From contig JANODX010000158.1 of the NCBI GenBank assembly GCA_031412915.1, forward strand, positions 1 to 64,000: a DNA stretch of 64,000 nucleotides, in the 5' to 3' direction. Of this stretch, positions 41,994 through 49,614 are shown piece after piece. The translations under genes were made by a program, and so were the position numbers. Source of the stretch: JAGNNV01 sp031412915 (GTDB lineage: Bacteria > Acidobacteriota > Vicinamibacteria > Fen-336 > JAGNNV01). Under the pieces are notes generated by a model. That model had not been told where the DNA came from, ran no database searches, and saw only the letters and a list, made by a program, of their open reading frames with translations. The stretch's first letter is position 1. Every line of letters begins with the position of its first letter.

Positions 41994-42910
41994 GCCGCGG
42001 GACTCGTGGCGCGGAGGAAGATGTCTTCCAGGGTGTCCTCGGCCTTTCTCAAGTGTCGAACCTGGGTGGCGCTTGCGGTGGCGGTTTCGAAGATCCAGGC
42101 AACCGTTGCTCCCGCAGGAACCGCCACGCGCCAGGCGTCCGGACCGAGTTGCGCGTCCCCTCCCCGTTTTCGCACCGCCGTGACGAAGTCGTCGGTCTCG
42201 CCCTTGAGCCGGACCACGTACCAGTCTCGGTCGAGTTTTTTGAGATCCTCCACGCGTCCCTCAGTCCGGATCGCGCCGCCGGAAATCACCAGAATGCCCT
42301 CGCACACCTTTTCCACATCACGCAGGAGATGCGAACACAGGACCACGGAGAGGCCGCGAAGCTTGACGATGTCGCCAATCAGTTGGAGCATCTCTTCTCG
42401 GCCGACCGGATCGAGACCGTTGGTGGGCTCATCCAGAAGCACGATCTCGGGGTCGTGGACGAGTGCCGTCGCGAGCTTGGCCTTCTGCTTCATGCCTGCC
42501 GAATAGGTCTCGACCTTGCGATAGCGCTCCTCGCCCAGACCGACGAACTGGAGGACCTCGTGGGCCCGGCGCATGGACTCGCTTTGGGGAAGACCCGACA
42601 ATTCGCCGGCAAACGCGACCGTCTGCACCGCGGTGAGATCGGGGAGGTAGGCATCGACCTCGGGCATGTAGCCGATGCGACGACGGACCTCGAGCGGCGA
42701 GGTGGAAGGAGAGAGACCGAAAGCCTCGATGCGTCCCGAGGAAGGACTGAGAAAACCCAGCAACGCCTTGAGCAGGGTGGTCTTTCCCGCCCCGTTCGGA
42801 CCGAGAAGGCCCGTAGCACCGCGGTGGAAGCGGCCGGAAGCCGCGTCCAGGGCCACGCGGGCGCCGTAGCGAACGGTCAGGGCTTCGAATTCGACGAGGG
42901 TCTCGGTCAT
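41990..42910 (-). CDS. ABC transporter ATP-binding protein (first)
   Basis: 306 residues with Walker A GLLGPNGAGKTT (34-45), YMPEVDAYLPDLTAVQTVAF, signature ETYSAGMKQKAKLATAL, Walker B IVLLDEPTNGLDP and SHLLRDVEK. First gene of the ATPase-permease-ATPase-permease operon; each following start overlaps the previous stop. The two pairs probably form one or two exporters. ATG at 42910. Confidence 0.92.
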   Translation of the reverse strand: MTETLVEFEALTVRYGARVALDAASGRFHRGATGLLGPNGAGKTTLLKALLGFLSPSSGRIEAFGLSPSTSPLEVRRRIGYMPEVDAYLPDLTAVQTVAFAGELSGLPQSESMRRAHEVLQFVGLGEERYRKVETYSAGMKQKAKLATALVHDPEIVLLDEPTNGLDPVGREEMLQLIGDIVKLRGLSVVLCSHLLRDVEKVCEGILVISGGAIRTEGRVEDLKKLDRDWYVVRLKGETDDFVTAVRKRGGDAQLGPDAWRVAVPAGATVAWIFETATASATQVRHLRKAEDTLEDIFLRATSPAA

Positions 42911-42975
42911 AGGGGCTCAAATCTAATCATGGTTGGAGGCGCACGTCGCCACCCCCCATGGCCCTAACGAGAAAG

Positions 42976-42997
42976 CCCCAAGGGTTGTTCCTTGGGG
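42976..42997 (-). terminator. Intrinsic terminator after the 53-residue gene
   Basis: CCCCAAGG / CCTTGGGG with a six-base loop, followed on the minus strand by CTTTCTC. It lies 22 bases after the stop of the small gene at 43020 and before the ABC operon, so it separates the two transcripts. Confidence 0.75.
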
Positions 42998-43019
42998 AGC
43001 GCACCCTGGCCGGTCTGGG

Positions 43020-43181
43020 TCAGGCGGCGAACGTCTCGTCTTCGAGCAAGACCACCAGGTCGCTGTCGAAAGCCTCGCCCGCGGCCGGGTTCAGGCTCTC
43101 GGCGTACCTGATGACGGTCTCGAGTTGCTCGAAGGTCAGGGTTTCGAGCATCCGGGCTACTCGCTCTTGCAGTTCTTCCAT
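43020..43181 (-). CDS. 53-residue acidic small protein
   Basis: MEELQERVARMLETLTFEQL begins an amphipathic N-terminal half, followed by ETVIRYAESLNPAAG and an acidic, partly hydrophobic end (DSDLVVLLEDETFAA). ATG at 43181 has a strong AAGGAG ribosome site, and a good terminator follows, so it is a real, independently ended gene. It lies 65 bases after the nrdJ stop, in the same direction. No family recognised. Size, helical leader-like half and acidic core would suit a peptide precursor, but no Cys, Ser or Thr-rich core supports this strongly. Confidence 0.75.
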   Translation of the reverse strand: MEELQERVARMLETLTFEQLETVIRYAESLNPAAGEAFDSDLVVLLEDETFAA

Positions 43182-43246
43182 CTGGAGATCTCCTTTGGTT
43201 TTCGTGCGCTCACGTCCGGCGCCTTCGGTCTTCCGACCGCCGCACC

Positions 43247-46081
43247 CTAGGAACAGCCGCTGGTGGCCCCGCAGTTGGCGCAGCGATAGCAGGCCCCATT
43301 CCGAACCATGAGCGAACCGCACTCGTGACACGGCGGCGCATCGGCCTGGACCTTGAAGGCGACCCACGTCTGGCTGCTGGGATTCGGAGGAACCGGCGAG
43401 CCCGCGGACTTGGCCGCGGCGGACAGCACGGCCGGACGGGGCGTCTCGGAAGTGGTGGTCGGGACAAGGTGGGAATCCTCGCCATCCTCCCGAGTCCGGC
43501 CGAGGAACTTAACGGCCATCCACCGCGCGATGTAATCGGTGATGGACTTGGCGTACCCGATATCCGGGTTCTTGGTGAAACCGGACGGCTCGTAGCGCGT
43601 ATGAGAGAACTTGTCGACGATCGCCTCGAGAGGAACGCCGTACTGCAGGGCCAGCGAGAGCGACGTGGCAAAGCCATCCATGAGTCCGGAAACCGTCGAC
43701 CCTTCCTTGGCCATGACCAGGAACACTTCGCCAGGCTTGCCGTCCTCGTACATGCCGACCGTGATGTAACCCTCATGTCCGGCGATGGAGAACTTGTGAG
43801 TGATGGCCTGGCGCTCGTCCGGCAGCTTGCGGCGAATCGGGCGGCCTTCGACCACGCCAATCCCGGGGACCGCGACCACCTGGGCATCGACCGTCTTCTT
43901 TTCGGTCGAGGAGGGCATCGAGGTCGACAAGGGCTGGGAACGTTTGCAGCCGTCGCGATACACCGCCACCGCCTTCAGCCCCAGTCGCCACGATTCGATG
44001 TACGCCTTGGCGATCTCGTCGGGCGTCGAATCCGTGGGCATGTTCACGGTCTTGCTGATGGCCCCCGAAAGGAAGGGCTGGACCGCCGCCATCATCTTGA
44101 CATGGCCCATGTAGTGAATCGACCGCTTTCCGTTCGCCGGAGGGAAGGCGCAGTCGAAGATCTCGATGTGCTCGTCCTTGAGTTGGGGGGCGCCCTCGAT
44201 CATCTCCTTCTCATCGATGTACTTCAGGATGTCCTGCACCTGGGCCGGGTTGTACCCGAGCCTCCGGAGGACCACGGGAACCGACTGGTTGACGATCTTG
44301 ATCATCCCCCCGCCGACGAGTTTCTTGTACTTCACGAGTGCTATATCGGGCTCGATGCCCGTGGTGTCGCAGTCCATCATGAAACCGATGGTGCCGGTGG
44401 GGGCGAGAACCGTGACCTGGGAATTGCGGTAGCCGTGCTGGGCGCCAAGGGTATAAGCCTCGTCCCAGACGTCCAGCGCCTCGCGCATCAGGGGGCGCGG
44501 GACGATGGAGGCATCGATCATGTGCGAGTGCTGGCGGTGCTTCTCGATAATGCGAAGCATCGGCTCGGCGTTCTTCGCGTACCCGGCGAAAGGCCCCATC
44601 GAAGAAGCCACTCGGGCGCTCTGCGCATAGGCCTCGCCATGCATGAGGGAGGTGACGGCGGCGGCGTAGGCGCGTCCGGCATCGGAGTCGTAGGCCAGGC
44701 CTCGGTCCATGAGAAGCACGCCGAGGTTCGCGTAGCCGAGACCCAGCGGCCGGTAATCGTGGGAGTTTCGCTCGATGGCAGGGGTCGGGTAACTCGCGTT
44801 GTCGACGAGGATTTCCTGGGCGGTGATCAGGGTCCGGCAGGCGGCGCGGAAGGAGGCGGGGTCGAACTCCCCATCTTCACGGACGAACTTCATGAGATTG
44901 AGGGAAGCCAGGTTGCACGCGGTGTCGTCGAGGAACATGTACTCGGAGCAGGGATTGGAGGCGTTGATCCGAGCCGTGTTCGGGCAGGTGTGCCAATCGT
45001 TGATGGTGGTGTCGAACTGCATTCCCGGATCGCCGCACTGCCAGGCCGCCTCCGCCATCGACGCCATGAGATCGCGAGCCCGCTTGCTTTCGGCCGCCGA
45101 ACCGTCACGCACGTAGTGGGTGGTCCATTCCTTGTCCTCGACCACGGCGCGCATGAACGCGTCGGTCGCGCGGACGGAGTGATTCGCGTTCTGGAAGAAC
45201 ACGGAATCGTAGGCGCCGCCCTTGACGTTGAAGCCGCCGTTGTAGCCGGCATCGATCAGCGCCCAGGCTTTGCGCTCCTCTTCGGATTTGCTGTTTATGA
45301 ACTCCTCGATATCGGGATGATCCGCGTTCAAGATCACCATCTTGGCGGCGCGACGCGTCTTGCCGCCGCTCTTGATCACGCCCGCGAAGGCGTCATAGCC
45401 GCGCATGAAGGAAACCGGACCGGAGGCGGTGCCGCCGCCGGCCAGATTCTCCTTGGACGAGCGGATGCTCGAGAGGTTCGACCCGGTTCCCGACCCGTAC
45501 TTGAAAAGCATGCCTTCGGTTCGGGCGAGACCAAGGATCGACTCCATGGTGTCCGAGACTGAATTGATGAAGCAGGCGGAAGCCTGGGGACGGGGCTCGA
45601 TGCCCACGTTGAACCAGACCGGAGAGTTGAATGCGGCGTACTGGCGCACCAGGAGGAAGGTCAGATCGTCCTTGAAGGCGGACAGATCGTCCCTGGTTTC
45701 AAAATAACCCTGCTCAGCCGCCCAGGCGGCGATGGCCTCGACCACGCGCCCCACCAGCTGCTTCACCGAGTGTTCGCGCTCCTTCGAGCCCATGGCTCCA
45801 CGGAAGTATTTCGAGGCCACGATATTCGTGGCGGTCTGGCTCCAGCTCTTTGGGGCCTCGATATTCTTCTGTTCGAACACCGGGCGTCCGCGCTCGTCAT
45901 TTATGACCGCGCTCCTGATGTCCCACTCGATCTCGTCGAAGGGATGAACGCCTTCGGTGGTAAAGACCCGCTTGAAGGAGAGCCGCTTCGATCGCGGTTC
46001 CGGCCGAGATTCGCTTCGTGAGTCGCGAGCTTCGGTGCGCGCGGTTGACTCTGCCGGGACGACCGTGGGCTGCGTAGCCAT
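43247..46081 (-). CDS. nrdJ: Class II (B12-dependent) ribonucleotide reductase
   Basis: 944 residues making deoxyribonucleotides with adenosylcobalamin, independent of oxygen. Conserved segments are NSPVWFNVG, ASACFINSV with the first substrate Cys, the radical-site NPCSE at 376-380 with DDTACNLASLNL, and NQSVPVVLRRLGYNPAQVQD. The C-terminal zinc ribbon CHECGSLMVRNGACYRC holds the reducing Cys pairs. The N-terminal 40 residues are polar and Arg/Ser-rich. ATG at 46081 has GGAGGAG upstream, just after a palindrome that may fold over it. The upstream region also carries a promoter-like pair and an NrdR-like box. Confidence 0.96.
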   Translation of the reverse strand: MATQPTVVPAESTARTEARDSRSESRPEPRSKRLSFKRVFTTEGVHPFDEIEWDIRSAVINDERGRPVFEQKNIEAPKSWSQTATNIVASKYFRGAMGSKEREHSVKQLVGRVVEAIAAWAAEQGYFETRDDLSAFKDDLTFLLVRQYAAFNSPVWFNVGIEPRPQASACFINSVSDTMESILGLARTEGMLFKYGSGTGSNLSSIRSSKENLAGGGTASGPVSFMRGYDAFAGVIKSGGKTRRAAKMVILNADHPDIEEFINSKSEEERKAWALIDAGYNGGFNVKGGAYDSVFFQNANHSVRATDAFMRAVVEDKEWTTHYVRDGSAAESKRARDLMASMAEAAWQCGDPGMQFDTTINDWHTCPNTARINASNPCSEYMFLDDTACNLASLNLMKFVREDGEFDPASFRAACRTLITAQEILVDNASYPTPAIERNSHDYRPLGLGYANLGVLLMDRGLAYDSDAGRAYAAAVTSLMHGEAYAQSARVASSMGPFAGYAKNAEPMLRIIEKHRQHSHMIDASIVPRPLMREALDVWDEAYTLGAQHGYRNSQVTVLAPTGTIGFMMDCDTTGIEPDIALVKYKKLVGGGMIKIVNQSVPVVLRRLGYNPAQVQDILKYIDEKEMIEGAPQLKDEHIEIFDCAFPPANGKRSIHYMGHVKMMAAVQPFLSGAISKTVNMPTDSTPDEIAKAYIESWRLGLKAVAVYRDGCKRSQPLSTSMPSSTEKKTVDAQVVAVPGIGVVEGRPIRRKLPDERQAITHKFSIAGHEGYITVGMYEDGKPGEVFLVMAKEGSTVSGLMDGFATSLSLALQYGVPLEAIVDKFSHTRYEPSGFTKNPDIGYAKSITDYIARWMAVKFLGRTREDGEDSHLVPTTTSETPRPAVLSAAAKSAGSPVPPNPSSQTWVAFKVQADAPPCHECGSLMVRNGACYRCANCGATSGCS

Positions 46082-46094
46082 GTTCGACTCCTCC

Positions 46095-46112
46095 TCGCCT
46101 CAGATGAGGCGA
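46095..46112. promoter_or_regulatory. Hairpin beside the nrdJ ribosome site
   Basis: TCGCCTCA-GA-TGAGGCGA, perfect eight-base arms, lies in the nrdJ leader immediately before the GGAGGAG ribosome site. It could limit ribosome access or stabilise the leader. Confidence 0.5.
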
Positions 46113-46312
46113 ACTATCTCTCGGGGCTACTTGAGCCCGGCCCAGATTATTGAACTCTTCTACAAGAACGAAGTGATTTCCGACCGAGAATCGGTGGCAT
46201 TCCCAAGCACGCCACAGCACCTTCAGCCGCCTTGATTCCAGTTCCGGCGACCTCCCGGGCGGGTTGACTTTCCAAGCCAAGACGCCCTGAAACCTCCTTC
46301 CCTGCGACTTGG

Positions 46313-46342
46313 ACATTACTGCGACTTCTTGGGGTCTGTCAA
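46313..46342 (-). promoter_or_regulatory. Probable nrdJ promoter
   Basis: On the minus strand TTGACA (46342-46337) and TAATGT (46318-46313) are spaced by 18 bases in an AT-rich stretch. Transcription from here would give a leader of about 225 bases. No cobalamin riboswitch core was recognised in that leader. Confidence 0.5.
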
Positions 46343-46349
46343 GAAATAA

Positions 46350-46365
46350 ACCCAAGATGTTGTGG
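46350..46365. promoter_or_regulatory. NrdR-box-like site
   Basis: On the minus strand CCACAACATCTTGGGT fits 12 of 16 positions of the NrdR consensus as I recall it. It ends 7 bases before the -35 hexamer. NrdR normally uses two boxes about 31 bp apart; a convincing second box was not found. Confidence 0.3.
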
Positions 46366-46386
46366 TTTAGCCCTAAAGTTCTGTCA

Positions 46387-46399
46387 TTAAGTAACTTAA
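46387..46399. promoter_or_regulatory. AT-rich palindrome between nrdJ and mqnA
   Basis: TTAAGT-A-ACTTAA is a perfect 13-base palindrome in the divergent region. It could be an operator for either gene; no known regulator was assigned. The rest of 46113-46665 is AT-rich and holds no gene. Confidence 0.4.
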
Positions 46400-46665
46400 G
46401 ACTGAGCCTCTCTTCAAGAAGAGCCGAAACGACGCGCCAGAGGTTCGTTCTCAAGAGAGACTCAAACATCACTTTTATTGATATTTGATAACTACTTACG
46501 CTTCTTGCTTCGTATGACTTCGAGAATTGTGTTCACAAGTTGCGAACGAAAATAAATTTTCTTCGTGTCCGGATGCACCAGGACGAACCAGGCGATCAGT
46601 CGAAAAACTCTCGGGCGTGTCACAATGGCGCGACGGCACAGACGCAAAGTATCGTCACAACGAAG

Positions 46666-47445
46666 GTGGTATCGCCCCTGAAAATCGGCCTTTTCCCTTA
46701 CCTCAACGTGCAGCCGCTGATCTTCGGATTACGCGACTCTTCGGATGTTGAACTCGTCATCGACGTGCCGTCACGAATCTCGGAGCGGTTCAAGACCGGC
46801 GATCTCGATCTCGCGATGGTCCCCTCCTATGACGCCGTCTCCCTGGGCGCTCCCATACTCGACTCCGTCTGTATCGCGTCCGACGGCCCGGTGGAAACGG
46901 TCATGCTCCACCACCGCGTCCCGCTTGACCGGGTGAAGACGCTCGCCCTGGACCGGGCGAGCCGCACGAGCGCGGCGCTCGCCCGAATACTCATCGCCGA
47001 AGCCTCGGGGCAACGCCCAAAAACCTCCTTGTTCTCGCCCGCCGAGGGCGAATCCGGGGACGCAGACGCCCTGCTGGTGATCGGCGACCCCGCCTTCACC
47101 TTTCGCAGGATTGGTTTCGATGCTCTGGATCTTGGTCAGGAATGGCGCCGAACAACTTCCCTTCCCTTCGTGTTCGCGGTCATGGTCGCGGGGCCGCGCT
47201 CCCTGCCCAAAGGGATCTCTCGGCGCATCGGGGAAGTGACGAGACGGGGCGTGGCCGCGGCCTCGACCATCGCCCTTACGTATAATTCGGGGATCGAGGC
47301 AGGACGCGCCGAGCGGTACTTGCGGGACGTTATCCGATACGATCTGGGCTCACGCGAGAGGCAAGGCCTGACCCTGTTCAGTCGACGTGCCGAAGCGAAC
47401 GGTCTGTTCGCCCGGGCCGGGGAGCTCCAATTTCATGCGATTTGA
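46666..47445 (+). CDS. mqnA: Chorismate dehydratase MqnA
   Basis: 259 residues catalysing the first step of futalosine menaquinone synthesis (chorismate to 3-enolpyruvylbenzoate). It shows the periplasmic-binding-like fold start LKIGLFPYLNVQPLIFGL, DLAMVPSYDAVSLG, and LLVIGDPAF with FVFAVMVAG. GTG at 46666 places the family start at residue 5; the longer frame from 46540 would add 42 unlikely residues. The end overlaps mqnC by 11 bases, so the two are cotranscribed. Confidence 0.88.
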   Translation: MVSPLKIGLFPYLNVQPLIFGLRDSSDVELVIDVPSRISERFKTGDLDLAMVPSYDAVSLGAPILDSVCIASDGPVETVMLHHRVPLDRVKTLALDRASRTSAALARILIAEASGQRPKTSLFSPAEGESGDADALLVIGDPAFTFRRIGFDALDLGQEWRRTTSLPFVFAVMVAGPRSLPKGISRRIGEVTRRGVAAASTIALTYNSGIEAGRAERYLRDVIRYDLGSRERQGLTLFSRRAEANGLFARAGELQFHAI

Positions 47446-48562
47446 CCATATCCGGAAGAAGGTCCTCCTCGGCGAGCGCCTTTCTCGAGACGAGGGCGTG
47501 GTCTTGCTCCGCGACTCGGATCTGCTGTCTCTGGGCGAACTCGCGGACGCCGTTCGGCGGAGGCTTCATCCCGAGGGCCTGGTCACGTACATCATCGACC
47601 GCAATATCAACTACACGAACGTCTGCACCGCGCAGTGCGCGTTCTGCGCTTTCTATCGCGATCTCCCCGCGACCGACGGGTACGTTCTTTCCAAGGATGA
47701 GTTCCGGCAGAAGATCGAGGAGACCCTCGCCCTGGGCGGGGAACAGATCCTCCTGCAGGGCGGATTGCATCCCGATCTCGGAATCGAGTACTACGAAGAG
47801 CTGTTCCAGTGGATGAAGGCCACCTACCCGAGGCTGTGGGTGCATGGACTCTCCCCCGCCGAAGTCAAACACATTTGCCGCGTTTCCAGCCTGTCCACCG
47901 AAGAAGCGGTGCGCCGCCTGATCGCGGCCGGCCTCGACTCGATTCCGGGGGGCGGCGCCGAAGTCCTCTCGAATCGTGTTCGCAACATCATCGGCATTGC
48001 CAAGGGCTCGACCGAAGACTGGCTGGAAGTGATGGAGGTGGCCCAACATCAGGGCCTAAAGACCACGGCCACCATGATGTTCGGGCATGTGGAGACCCTG
48101 GAGGAGAGGATCGACCACCTGCTTCACCTGCGCGCGCTCCAGGACCGCACCCATGGTTTCACCGCGTTCATCGCTTGGACATTCCAACCCGAAAACACCG
48201 CCTTGGCCGGCGACGAGGTGACCTCTTTCCAGTATCTGCGCACCCTGGCCGTGGCCCGCGTGATGCTCGACAACTTCCCGAACGTTCAAGCCAGCTGGGT
48301 GACCCAGGGCGGCAAGATCGGTCAAACGTCTCTGCGGTTCGGGGCCAACGACTTCGGCAGCCTGATGATCGAGGAGAATGTCGTCTCGTCGGCAGGCGCT
48401 CAGTTCCGCCTGACCGAGGCGGAGATTGCCCGCAATATCCAGGGCGCGGGCTTCGTGCCCAAGCGCCGGACCATGCACTACGAAATCATCGGCGACCCTT
48501 ACTGCTGGTCGCACGAGGTTCCAGCGATGCCGGCCTCACGCCATCAGGTCGCGGCCCGCTAA
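47435..48562 (+). CDS. mqnC: Cyclic dehypoxanthinyl futalosine synthase MqnC
   Basis: 375-residue radical SAM enzyme of the futalosine pathway. CTAQCAFC (Cys64, Cys68, Cys71) binds the 4Fe-4S cluster. Further family segments are TYIIDRNINYTNVC, GGEQILLQGGLHPDLGIEYY, GLDSIPGGGAEVLSNRVR and TATMMFGHVETLEERI, which favour MqnC over MqnE. Together with mqnA it shows that the organism makes menaquinone from chorismate by this route; mqnB and mqnD are not in the window. Confidence 0.92.
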   Translation: MRFDHIRKKVLLGERLSRDEGVVLLRDSDLLSLGELADAVRRRLHPEGLVTYIIDRNINYTNVCTAQCAFCAFYRDLPATDGYVLSKDEFRQKIEETLALGGEQILLQGGLHPDLGIEYYEELFQWMKATYPRLWVHGLSPAEVKHICRVSSLSTEEAVRRLIAAGLDSIPGGGAEVLSNRVRNIIGIAKGSTEDWLEVMEVAQHQGLKTTATMMFGHVETLEERIDHLLHLRALQDRTHGFTAFIAWTFQPENTALAGDEVTSFQYLRTLAVARVMLDNFPNVQASWVTQGGKIGQTSLRFGANDFGSLMIEENVVSSAGAQFRLTEAEIARNIQGAGFVPKRRTMHYEIIGDPYCWSHEVPAMPASRHQVAAR

Positions 48563-48568
48563 GGAACC

Positions 48569-49480
48569 CTATTTCAGCTGTTCGAGAGCCTTCTTGGCTT
48601 TCTCCGCGGTCGCCCCGGAGGGTTCGAGTTCGAGCGCCTTCTGCATGTCGGCTTTCGCTTCGGCGTGCTTCTGTTGCTGCACATACGAGATACCGCGCCA
48701 GTAGTAGGCCTCGACGATCTTCGGATCCTTGGCGAGGGCCTTGGTGAAGAAATTGATGGCGTTCGCCGAATCGTTCTTTCGCAGGAATGCCACGGCAATA
48801 TCGAAATAGCCATCCCCGTTCGGGACCTTGGCATCGTCGAGGGTGGCCAGGAACGCGAGAGCCTTTTCGGAGAGGTCAGCCTCCAGGGCGGCGCTCGCGG
48901 CCACGATCTTCATCTGCTGATTGGCGGGATCGGCGTCGATCGACTTCTGTAGGAACTCGAGGGCCTTGTCGGTGTCCTTCTCGGCGGCATAGATCCGGGC
49001 CAGCCGGGGATACAACTGGATGGCCAGATCAGGGCGCAACTCCGAAACTTTCTCGTAGGCGATGCGCGCCTCCGCCCATTGTTGAGCGGCAAACGCGTCA
49101 TCACCTTTCTTGATCGCCTCCACCAACTCGGGCGGCGGACCCTTGGGCTTGTCAAGCTTCACCTCAAGGGGATTCATCCGGGCCTGCTCACTTGGCATCG
49201 GCACGCTCAAGGACTTCGTCACAAAGCCTTCGGCCGTGATATCCAGATTCCACGAACAGGCGGCCAGGCCCAGATAGGCCCAGTTCCCTTTCTTGTCGGT
49301 CGTTATCGTGGCGCCGCCTCCCCGAGACGGGCAGTCGAGTTTCACCGTTGCTCCTGCCACCGGCTTGCCCTCGGAATCGGTGACGCGCCCTTGGAGACGC
49401 CCCTGGCCTTTCCAGTCCTGAGCCACGAGAGGAGCGGCGAGAGCGGCGATGATGAGGGAAAAGGGGACAATGCGTTTCAT
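48569..49480 (-). CDS. Exported TPR protein with carboxypeptidase-like domain
   Basis: 303 residues. Signal peptide (MKRIVPFSLIIAALAAPLVA), then a beta-sandwich carboxypeptidase regulatory-like domain (RVTDSEGKPVAGATVKLDCP, about 30-110). About four tetratricopeptide repeats follow (LYPRLARIYAAEKDTDKALE; AVAFLRKNDSANAINFFTKA; YYWRGISYVQQQKHAEAKAD). It probably serves as a periplasmic scaffold or sensor. Converges with mqnC with a six-base gap; divergent from nadE. Confidence 0.85.
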   Translation of the reverse strand: MKRIVPFSLIIAALAAPLVAQDWKGQGRLQGRVTDSEGKPVAGATVKLDCPSRGGGATITTDKKGNWAYLGLAACSWNLDITAEGFVTKSLSVPMPSEQARMNPLEVKLDKPKGPPPELVEAIKKGDDAFAAQQWAEARIAYEKVSELRPDLAIQLYPRLARIYAAEKDTDKALEFLQKSIDADPANQQMKIVAASAALEADLSEKALAFLATLDDAKVPNGDGYFDIAVAFLRKNDSANAINFFTKALAKDPKIVEAYYWRGISYVQQQKHAEAKADMQKALELEPSGATAEKAKKALEQLK

Positions 49481-49614
49481 GAACCTATTTTAGCCACGCC
49501 GGGCCGGCGGGCGTGATCGTCGTCTCCTGATTTGGGAGGTGAGGCCCTCGGCGCCAGGCCCCCTGGGATCGAAGAGGTTCCCGTATGCTTGCCCTGCACA
49601 GGGCCCCAGGAAAA

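Noticed and set aside
46082..46306. Cobalamin riboswitch in the nrdJ leader
   Set aside because: Expected for a B12-dependent reductase, but no B12-box-like core or the usual conserved stems were seen. Only a simple hairpin near the ribosome site was found.
46499..46550. LexA-like GTTC-N9-GAAC site before mqnA
   Set aside because: The half-sites are only four bases long and the spacing fits no known LexA motif. Random occurrence is likely.
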